A stretch of 6,448 bases of DNA, taken from positions 1-6,448 of the forward strand of contig JAUMVL010000100.1 of assembly GCA_030530185.1 (NCBI GenBank). Reading direction: 5' to 3'. This document shows positions 1-4,776 of the stretch, in pieces; the first letter of the stretch is position 1; the number at the start of each line of letters is the position of its first letter. The position numbers and the translations under genes were made by a program. The notes beneath the pieces are model-generated. The model ran no database searches. It was not told the DNA's origin and saw only the letters and a program-made list of their open reading frames with translations. This stretch comes from Clostridia bacterium. Its GTDB lineage: Bacteria; Bacillota; Clostridia; Christensenellales; CAG-138.

Positions 1-810
1 AGCCGTACGCTTATAATCCAAGCCGCCTGCCGTTTTCCGCATGCGCAGATAAGCAAGAACGCCGCGGCCGTCCAGATGCCGCAGACCCGGAGCGGCAATT
101 CTCGACCCATCCAAATCGAACAGGTCAATCTCGGTTTCATAATCAATGCCGCCAATCGCATCCACTACATCAAACGCAGCCTGATAATCCAGTCCGAAAT
201 AGTAAGGCACGGATACGCCGCCGAGCCATTCCTCCGCCGCCCGGCAGGTGAGTTCCAGGCCGGCCTTGGGATCCTCCAGTCCGCCGCCCACATTGAAAAT
301 ACAGTTAAATTTATAAAAGCCGTCATGATCGGGAACATCGGTAAAGATATCCCTTGCAATCGAGATTAAGCTGACCTCATTGGTGTCAAAATTGATCGCT
401 ACAATCATATTGGTGTCCGTATGCGGCATGGTTCCGCTGGTCGTTCCGCCGTTCTCATAGGCATCGATTCCAAACAATGCAATATTGACAATGCCGGAAA
501 GGGGCTTGCCCTCTCCCAAAGGATCCGGATCGGCTTCGACCTCTTCCTTGGGCGGAACCGTTGGGATCGGGGTTGTCCCCGGCTTCTCGGCGGGCAGATA
601 TTTTTCTACATCAATGATTGGGGTAGGCGCCGGTGTCACGGCGGCAGGTACCAATTGCACTGTTTCAAAATAGCGCTCCGGATGATTCACGATCCCTTGG
701 AAATGAATGGCTCCCACAGTAATCATCGCAAAAACAGCAATGAGGGCAACCAAGACCAGTTGCCGTTTGATCCGTTTGTTTTCTGATCTTTTTATCCAAT
801 TCTTTTCCAT
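1..810 (-). CDS. LytR-CpsA-Psr (LCP) family cell-wall glycopolymer transferase, 3' end beyond window
   Basis: The gene is open for exactly 270 codons from ATG 808-810 to the left edge, so its C-terminus is missing. The N-terminus is short and basic. One membrane helix follows at about residues 17-37, then a Pro/Thr-rich linker at about 55-100. The LCP domain starts near residue 107 (IVNIALFGIDA). Family landmarks are visible: the acidic TDTN block (D132), SIARD with R153, and near the edge LAYLRMR (R256, R258) followed by D265-Y-K-R268. LCP proteins are membrane-anchored, extracytoplasmic enzymes that move polyprenyl-linked glycopolymers (teichoic acid, capsule) onto peptidoglycan; some members regulate or have other acceptors. 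The ATG has AAAGGAG at 824-830, with a rather long 13-nt spacing, and an in-frame TGA lies just upstream, which fixes this start. The usual SIPRD proline is alanine here. Family assignment is firm; substrate is unknown. Confidence 0.9.
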   Translation of the reverse strand, partial: MEKNWIKRSENKRIKRQLVLVALIAVFAMITVGAIHFQGIVNHPERYFETVQLVPAAVTPAPTPIIDVEKYLPAEKPGTTPIPTVPPKEEVEADPDPLGEGKPLSGIVNIALFGIDAYENGGTTSGTMPHTDTNMIVAINFDTNEVSLISIARDIFTDVPDHDGFYKFNCIFNVGGGLEDPKAGLELTCRAAEEWLGGVSVPYYFGLDYQAAFDVVDAIGGIDYETEIDLFDLDGSRIAAPGLRHLDGRGVLAYLRMRKTAGGLDYKRTA

Positions 811-862
811 TACTCAGTTTTGTCTCCTTTCGCGGTTTTTCCTGCTCTTTCCCTTCGTATCC

Positions 863-891
863 AGTATAATCGATTAAAGCAGGATTATCAA
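863..891 (-). promoter_or_regulatory. Sigma-A-like promoter of the LCP gene
   Basis: Read on the minus strand, TTGATA (886-891) and TATACT (863-868) are separated by exactly 17 nt. Both boxes are one or two bases from consensus. Transcription would start near 856, giving a leader of about 45 nt that contains the ribosome binding site at 824-830. No operator-like palindrome was recognised. Confidence 0.7.
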
Positions 892-983
892 GTCTTTTCA
901 TTTGTAATACTTCATTTCTTGTTTTGTTATTCACAAAAAGGAAATTGATCCGATATGCTGGTTTGAGAAGTCTTTATATGCGA

Positions 984-1010
984 AAAGATCCGTCTGACGG
1001 ACGGATCTTT
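984..1010 (-). terminator. Intrinsic terminator of the vanished short-chain dehydrogenase gene
   Basis: A perfect 11-bp inverted repeat (984-994 and 1000-1010, AAAGATCCGTC pairing with GACGGATCTTT) encloses a 5-nt loop. On the minus strand the stem ends in TTTT. It starts 17 nt after the stop codon of the dehydrogenase tail at 1028-1030, which suggests it belonged to that gene. The flanking A/T runs may let it work weakly in the other direction too. Confidence 0.7.
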
Positions 1011-1027
1011 CTATAGTCATGAATCCT

Positions 1028-1078
1028 TTACGGTTGCTTGCCGATATAGGCAAGAATGCCGCCATCAACATACGGCAC
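1028..1078 (-). pseudogene. C-terminal remnant of a short-chain dehydrogenase/reductase (SDR)
   Basis: On the minus strand this stretch reads VPYVDGGILAYIGKQP and then TAA. The VDGG segment and the short tail after it match the C-terminal end of SDR enzymes, where a "TGQ..xVDGG" motif closes the Rossmann domain. The homology stops at about 1078: further upstream the frame gives only four codons and then TGA, and the DNA there is the antisense of pectinesterase. Everything but about 17 residues is therefore gone. The natural stop and terminator are still in place. Given the neighbours, a sugar-acid enzyme (fructuronate reductase or gluconate 5-dehydrogenase type) is a reasonable guess, but so short a piece cannot prove it. 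Confidence 0.6.
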
Positions 1079-1887
1079 CTGAAGGAACGATCATTCACCT
1101 GCCGATCGGAACCTTCCGGCAAAAGCTGACCATCCGCACACCGAATCTGACACTGATCGGAGCCGGTGCCGATAAAACTCGTATTGTTTTTGATGACTGT
1201 GCCCGAAAATACGATGTTGTCGGTCGCCCGCTCGGTACATTCCGCAGCTTTACGGTGGCCGTCACTGCTGCACATGTTGCAATGCGCGATCTGACGATTG
1301 AAAACGACGCCGGTGCTCCGCAGCAGAACGGCCAGCAGGTTGCCCTGTCGGTCTATGGAGATGCTTTTGAAATGATACGCTGTGCACTCATTTCGACCCA
1401 GGACACGCTGTTTTTAGGACCGCTGCCGCCCGATTTGCGCTTACGCTATCGCGATCTTTTACCTGAGTCGCTTCGCCGATCGGACCCCCTCTCGTCCTCC
1501 TTTACGGATTGTACAATCGCCGGCTCAGTTGATTTCATCTTCGGCGGTGGGGATGCAACTTTTAATCGCTGTATACTCCGCTCCGTTGCCGATGGACGCA
1601 GCATCGGATATGTTGCAGCACCATCTCACGCCCTTGGTCGGACGCAAGGGTTTCTTTTCGATCACTGCGTTTTTGAATGCGGTGCGGACGTTTTGCCCGA
1701 CAGCGTCTTTCTTGCGCGGCCGTGGCGGGATCATGGACTGGTTACCATTATCGATTGTGCTTACGATACACATATCCGCCCTGAAGGCTTTGACCCATGG
1801 GGTACCACCAATCGCGATCAGACCGCGCGCTTTTTCGAATCCCCCGCTATTCCCTCACGTGTTCCTTGGTGCAGATTGCCGGAATAG
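1078..1887 (+). pseudogene. Pectinesterase (carbohydrate esterase family 8), 5'-truncated
   Basis: Pectinesterase homology begins abruptly near 1078 (PEGTIIHL) and runs without frameshift for about 269 codons to TAG 1885-1887. Pectinesterases demethylate homogalacturonan; the fold is a right-handed beta-helix. The active-site blocks survive: STQDTLFL (Gln/Asp), GSVDFIFGG (Asp) and LARPWRDHG (Arg, Trp). The 12-residue-plus insertion after QDTLFLGPLP is known from clostridial members. Missing are the first roughly 25-30 residues, where a (T)VA.DGSGDF.TIQ.A motif would lie. Upstream, the same frame has no ATG, GTG or TTG before a TGA at 964-966, and is antisense to the dehydrogenase tail. The first in-frame GTG (1255) lacks a ribosome binding site and would delete further helix turns. 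I therefore call it non-functional. The C-terminus (RVPWCRLPE) may be natural or slightly shortened; the stop lies 4 bp from the fold-back element. Confidence 0.8.
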
Positions 1888-1891
1888 AAAC

Positions 1892-2084
1892 GGGGCTGTT
1901 AAATAAATGTACCAGGACATTTGCGGCAAAAGAACGGAAAACAATACCGGTAGGCAGAAATGGCTCAAAACGCCATTTCTGTTTGATTTTGAGCCGCAAA
2001 TTAGCCGTTTTTCCGCTCTCGCGGTAGCGTCAGTACGCGCTTCGAGCGGAGAAAACGGCTCCTGATACCTTTCTTAACAGCCCC
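1892..2084. mobile_element. MITE-like 193-bp fold-back element with terminal inverted repeats
   Basis: The ends are inverted copies: GGGGCTGTTAA at 1892-1902 and TTAACAGCCCC at 2074-2084. The similarity extends imperfectly to 1917 and 2060 (about 21 of 26 positions, one gap). Inside are further inverted repeats: 1919-1927 with 1993-2001 (9 bp), 1955-1964 with 1972-1981 (10 bp, 7-nt loop), 1962-1970 with 1987-1995 (9 bp, excluding the previous one), and 2003-2018 with 2044-2060 (16 bp with one bulge). No protein of note is encoded. This is what a non-autonomous insertion sequence derivative looks like. No target-site duplication is visible (gaaac left, tcatt right), so insertion may have been followed by deletion at one side. 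The parent transposase family cannot be told from here. Confidence 0.6.
2003..2060. repeat. Long hairpin inside the fold-back element
   Basis: The arms at 2003-2018 and 2044-2060 pair over 16 bp with a single bulged base (AGCCGTTTT.. with ..AAAACGGCT). The 25-nt loop is itself GC-rich, with short CGCG-type self-complementarity. This is the most stable structure in the window outside the terminators, and no T-run follows, so it is not a terminator. Confidence 0.7.
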
Positions 2085-2337
2085 TCATTTTTGTGTCAAA
2101 TCTTCAATTGAGAAAAGATCACTTTTTATCCGAAATGATCCGAGATTATCGAATGATTGTTATATTCCGAAATACGCTCACAAGCGTATTTGCAACAGTA
2201 GACATCATTTTGATGAAGATATGCTGTACGATGTCAGTATGACTGCTGCACGAAACATTCTCGCCCTGCTCTCCGGCCAGCGCGTCAGTAAAAAAATGCT
2301 AATTTGTACGGAAATCGTCGAGCGACAGTCGACCTGA
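2085..2337 (+). pseudogene. 3' remnant of a LacI-family transcriptional regulator, frameshifted
   Basis: The last 41 codons (2212-2337) read FDEDM..DVSMTAARNILALLSG followed by a tail ending ICTEIVERQST and TGA. This is the typical C-terminus of LacI-family repressors (AA..LL..L.G....., then T.LV.R.ST). Just upstream, SVFATVDI (2183-2206) matches the "LTTVD" strand that should precede it, but in another frame. Adding one base after 2206 would give ATVDI-x-FDEDM and restore a normal join, so a single-base deletion is the likely lesion. The upstream frame stays open to the edge of the fold-back element (FVSNLQL near 2090-2110 could be the usual "vaNDqmA" block), but it is too short for an intact domain. 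The DNA-binding domain and most of the ligand domain are absent. Next to pectinesterase, a repressor of pectin or hexuronate use is a plausible origin. Confidence 0.65.
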
Positions 2338-2352
2338 TTCCGACGATCGCAA

Positions 2353-2381
2353 ATCGCCGATCTCATGCGGCGATCTTTTTT
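2353..2381 (+). terminator. Intrinsic terminator between lacI remnant and aldehyde dehydrogenase
   Basis: ATCGCCG (2353-2359) pairs with CGGCGAT (2368-2374) around an 8-nt loop, followed by C and six T (2376-2381). It lies 15 nt after the stop of the lacI remnant and fits that gene best. The stop codon of the convergent aldehyde dehydrogenase (2380-2382) falls inside the T-run. On the minus strand the same stem is followed by only TTT, so it may serve both genes with unequal strength. Confidence 0.75.
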
Positions 2382-3792
2382 ATCGTTCAAACAACTTCAG
2401 CAGCTTCCATTTCCAGCCGCCTTTGCCTCCATAGGGGTGCTCGCGCAGCGGAAGATTGCCAAAGGTGGAGCCGATCAGCACGGTCGCGGGATGCGTGAAT
2501 TCGCGAAAGCCCCATTCGCCGTGATAGGCACCCATCCCCGAGTGGCCGGTACCGTTGAACGGAACGCCCTTGACCATCATGTGCAGGCAGACCTCGTTGA
2601 TGCAGCCGCCGCCGTATTGCTGGGTTGCCATAACGCGTTTCGCCCACTTCAGATCCTTGGTGAACAGGTACAGCGCAAGGCCGTGCTCGCGCGAGGCAAT
2701 CGTGTCCAGTAAGTTATCGACTTGATCGTCTCGGAAGGGAACGACAGGCAGCAGCGGATTGAACAGTTCCTGCTGTACGATCGGCTCGTTACGATCGACC
2801 GGATAGAGGATCGTCGGCTCGAACCGCAGTCGATTCGGATCTCCTCTTCCGCCGAATACAATCCGTTCTCGATACGCATCCGCTTCGTTTGCGCATTTTT
2901 CGTATGCCTGCAGAGAGATCAAACGCGGATACTCTGGGTTCTCTAAGGCCGATCCGATCTGTCGCGTAAACTCCTCTTTCAAAGCGCGGATAAAGTCCTC
3001 TGCTGCCTCCTCGGCGACGGCAACCTGATTGATGTTGATGCAGATCTGCCCGCTGTTCAGCAGCTTGAAAAACGCAATTTTCCGCGCGGCGTCGCGCAGG
3101 TCCGCATCCTTTCGCACAATGCACCAGTTTCCGGTTTCACCGCCAAGCTCGAGCGCTACGGGCGTCAGGTGCTTTGCTGCGGCTTCCATGACATGCATAC
3201 CAACCTTCGGTGATCCGGTATAAAAGATCTTATCGAATCGTTCCGCAAGGCACAGATCGGCGACATCGTGCCCTCCGTCAATGACGGTCACAAACGATTC
3301 CGGATACGTCTCGGCAATCATGCGTTTCAACAGCGTCGTGCACGCGGCCGACTTCGAGCTCGCCTTGATGACCGCCGTATTGCCGCCCGAGATCGCTGCC
3401 GCAAGCACGCCAAGCGCAAGCAGAATCGGGAAATTGAACGGGCTGATAATCAGCACGGTTCCGTACGGCATCTTATATACCTTGGTAAATCGGCTCGGAA
3501 AGCAGGTCAGCCCCGAAAAATGCGTTTCAGGGCGCGCCCAACGCTTGATGCCGCGCAGAATTTCGTTGACTTCCAAAATCACAGTGCCGATATCGCAAAA
3601 ATATGCTTCTGCTTCGCTGCGCCCGAGGTCCTGTCGCAACGCGTCGAGAAGCTCCTGCTCATATCGGACCATTGCCGTACGGAGCTTCTTGAGCTGTTCG
3701 ATGCGCCAATCGACATCCAGGGTCTGACCGGACGCGAAAAAGCGACGCTGCCGCTCGACGGTTTCGTGAATCCTTTGCTGTGTGTATACCAT
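2380..3792 (-). CDS. Aldehyde dehydrogenase, class-3-like (NAD(P)+-dependent)
   Basis: The protein has 470 residues and is complete. It oxidises an aldehyde to the acid with NAD(P)+ and is expected in the cytoplasm. Landmarks: SPFNFP with the oxyanion Asn120; VIKASS where KPSE is usual (coenzyme-binding Lys kept); FYTGSPKVG (second Gly turn); LELGG with general base Glu215; NSGQIC with nucleophile Cys251; and near the C-terminus GGGCIN, then PFNGTGHSGMGAYHG, a pattern typical of the ALDH3/YwdH branch. The C-terminal tail is basic (KWKLLKLFER), as in that branch. Odd points: GGETGNW replaces the usual GGKSP, adding two residues between Glu215 and Cys251, and FNPLLPV replaces FGPILPV. The start is ATG 3790-3792, because AGGGGAG lies 5 nt upstream. 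An in-frame ATG at 3835-3837 lies upstream of the -10 box and would not be transcribed. The gene is monocistronic; its substrate is unknown. Confidence 0.9.
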   Translation of the reverse strand: MVYTQQRIHETVERQRRFFASGQTLDVDWRIEQLKKLRTAMVRYEQELLDALRQDLGRSEAEAYFCDIGTVILEVNEILRGIKRWARPETHFSGLTCFPSRFTKVYKMPYGTVLIISPFNFPILLALGVLAAAISGGNTAVIKASSKSAACTTLLKRMIAETYPESFVTVIDGGHDVADLCLAERFDKIFYTGSPKVGMHVMEAAAKHLTPVALELGGETGNWCIVRKDADLRDAARKIAFFKLLNSGQICININQVAVAEEAAEDFIRALKEEFTRQIGSALENPEYPRLISLQAYEKCANEADAYRERIVFGGRGDPNRLRFEPTILYPVDRNEPIVQQELFNPLLPVVPFRDDQVDNLLDTIASREHGLALYLFTKDLKWAKRVMATQQYGGGCINEVCLHMMVKGVPFNGTGHSGMGAYHGEWGFREFTHPATVLIGSTFGNLPLREHPYGGKGGWKWKLLKLFER

Positions 3793-3797
3793 AACTG

Positions 3798-3804
3798 CTC
3801 CCCT
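3798..3804 (-). promoter_or_regulatory. Ribosome binding site that sets the aldehyde dehydrogenase start
   Basis: AGGGGAG on the minus strand, 5 nt before ATG 3790-3792. It favours this start over the ATG 15 codons further upstream, which has no such site. Confidence 0.75.
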
Positions 3805-3819
3805 TGTCCCGTTTTCTTG

Positions 3820-3828
3820 ATTATACCA
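3820..3828 (-). promoter_or_regulatory. Extended -10 promoter of aldehyde dehydrogenase
   Basis: On the minus strand TGG is directly followed by a perfect TATAAT (3820-3825), an extended -10 (TGnTATAAT). No good -35 is found at 16-18 nt upstream, which fits extended -10 promoters. Transcription would start near 3813, about 20 nt before the start codon. Confidence 0.65.
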
Positions 3829-3952
3829 TACCCGCATCCCCCCGTACAGAACAGAATTTCGGGGTTTCTTCGGTACTTTTTTCGCTTTGCGCGCTGCATT
3901 TTTTACTTCGCAATAATCCTCTGCCAGCAGGAGATTGCAAACGGAGGAACGG

Positions 3953-3994
3953 ATGATGATTCAGGCGGGTATCCGGCTGCAAGACGAAGTCTGA
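3953..3994 (+). CDS. Possible 13-codon peptide (mini-ORF), function unknown
   Basis: A perfect GGAGG (3943-3947) lies 5 nt before ATG-ATG, which opens MMIQAGIRLQDEV and then TGA. A strong terminator begins 16 nt later. The unit could be a leader peptide, a tiny independent gene, or the scar of a larger gene. The frame is open back to TAA 3914-3916 (SSASRRLQTEER before the Met pair), so a decayed N-terminus of something longer is possible. A promoter is not convincing: TTGCGC at 3887-3892 with AATAAT at 3912-3917 has a 19-nt spacer. I do not recognise the peptide. Confidence 0.3.
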   Translation: MMIQAGIRLQDEV

Positions 3995-4010
3995 ACCTTG
4001 TCCCCCTTGC

Positions 4011-4034
4011 GGCACGGAATCCCGTGCCTTTTTT
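4011..4034 (+). terminator. Strong intrinsic terminator upstream of the GyrI-like/polymerase operon
   Basis: GGCACGG (4011-4017) pairs with CCGTGCC (4022-4028) around a 4-nt loop and is followed by six T (4029-4034). No recognisable gene ends before it on the plus strand except the mini-ORF at 3953-3994, so it terminates an unidentified short transcript, or is left from a lost gene. It also insulates the operon promoter 9 nt downstream. Confidence 0.8.
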
Positions 4035-4042
4035 ATTTGGGG

Positions 4043-4071
4043 TTGCTTTTTGCTGCCTTGCATTTTATAAT
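4043..4071 (+). promoter_or_regulatory. Sigma-A-like promoter of the GyrI-like/polymerase operon
   Basis: TTGCTT (4043-4048) and a perfect TATAAT (4066-4071) are 17 nt apart. Transcription would start near 4078. I saw no Firmicutes LexA box (CGAAC-N4-GTTCG type) here or before the polymerase gene, so SOS control is not supported by sequence. Confidence 0.7.
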
Positions 4072-4112
4072 GATAAAAAATACTTATTTTAATGTGGATG
4101 GTGGAAGATTTT

Positions 4113-4748
4113 ATGGCATTTGATTTCAAAAAGGAATACAAGGAATTCTATCTGCCGCCGAGAAAGCCGGGAATTATTGCCGTTCCGCCGATGAACTACA
4201 TTGCGGTCCGCGGTGCGGGCAATCCGAACGAGGAGCAAAGCGAATATCAGGATTCGATCGGTCTGCTCTACGGAATTGCGTTTACAATTAAGATGTCCTA
4301 TAAAGGCAGCCATAAAATCAACGGATATTACGAATATGTCGTTCCTCCGCTGGAAGGGTTTTGGTGGCAGGAAGCGGGCAAGCTCGGCGTGGATTACGCA
4401 AGCAAGGATACGTTTCAATTCCTTTCCGTGATTCGCCTGCCGGAATTTGTTACGCCGCAGGAACTGGATTGGGCGATCGCGGAGGCGACGAACAAAAAAC
4501 AGCGAGACTTTTCCAAGGTACAATGGATGACGATAAATGAAGGGCTTTGCGTACAGTGCATGCATCTTGGCCCGTACGACGCAGAACCTGCTACAATCGA
4601 AGCGATGCACGCCTATGCGCGGCAAAACGGTTTTGAACCGGATCCCTCGAACTCCCGCTTGCACCATGAAATCTATCTGTCGGACCCTCGCCGCACGGTC
4701 AATTCCAAGCTGAAAACGGTGATCCGGCACCCGATCCGACCAATTTAA
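4113..4748 (+). CDS. GyrI-like small-molecule-binding domain protein
   Basis: The product has 211 residues, with no signal peptide or membrane segment, so it is cytoplasmic. It matches the stand-alone GyrI-like family by a row of motifs: MNYIAVRGAGNPN near residues 29-41, then SIGLLYGIAFTIK, then YYEYVVPPLEGFWW with Glu81, Trp84 and Trp85 in the ligand pocket region, and a C-terminal HHEIYLSDPRR segment. Members of this superfamily bind diverse hydrophobic small molecules; some close relatives have been shown to hydrolyse cyclopropane-bearing DNA-alkylating compounds. The start at 4113 is chosen because GGTGGAAG precedes it by 5 nt; the in-frame ATG at 4092 sits only about 14 nt after the predicted transcription start and has no ribosome binding site. 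The gene stops 28 nt before the polymerase with no terminator between, so the two are probably one operon. Confidence 0.85.
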   Translation: MAFDFKKEYKEFYLPPRKPGIIAVPPMNYIAVRGAGNPNEEQSEYQDSIGLLYGIAFTIKMSYKGSHKINGYYEYVVPPLEGFWWQEAGKLGVDYASKDTFQFLSVIRLPEFVTPQELDWAIAEATNKKQRDFSKVQWMTINEGLCVQCMHLGPYDAEPATIEAMHAYARQNGFEPDPSNSRLHHEIYLSDPRRTVNSKLKTVIRHPIRPI

Positions 4749-4762
4749 CGCAACCCGATTCG

Positions 4763-4770
4763 AAAGGAGG
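4763..4770 (+). promoter_or_regulatory. Ribosome binding site of the polymerase gene
   Basis: AAAGGAGG with a 6-nt spacer before ATG 4777. It is close to ideal and stronger than that of the GyrI-like gene before it, and it fixes the start codon. Confidence 0.85.
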
Positions 4771-4776
4771 CTGACG

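Noticed and set aside
76..786. Plus-strand open frames of 97 and 121 codons at the left end
   Set aside because: They are antisense to the LCP gene, which shows the full set of family motifs in the other direction.
1255..1887. Pectinesterase read as a normal 210-residue gene starting at GTG 1255
   Set aside because: Clear pectinesterase sequence continues upstream of 1255 to about 1078, and no ribosome binding site precedes this GTG. It is an internal codon of a truncated gene.
3790..3837. Upstream ATG (3837) as start of the aldehyde dehydrogenase
   Set aside because: The -10 box TATAAT lies between it and the gene, so it is not in the transcript. AGGGGAG sits correctly before ATG 3792.
3880..4034. 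Known riboswitch or T-box leader before the GyrI-like gene
   Set aside because: None of the conserved cores I know (T-box GGTGG..ACCGCG, SAM, TPP, glycine, c-di-AMP and others) fits, and the terminator lies before the operon promoter rather than inside its leader.
3268..4092. A 274-codon open frame on the plus strand
   Set aside because: Most of it is antisense to the aldehyde dehydrogenase, and the rest runs through that gene's promoter, the mini-ORF and the 4011-4034 terminator. The translation has no family features.
4040..4776. LexA/SOS box controlling the polymerase operon
   Set aside because: No GAAC-N4-GTTC-like palindrome was found in the promoter region or before the polymerase gene.
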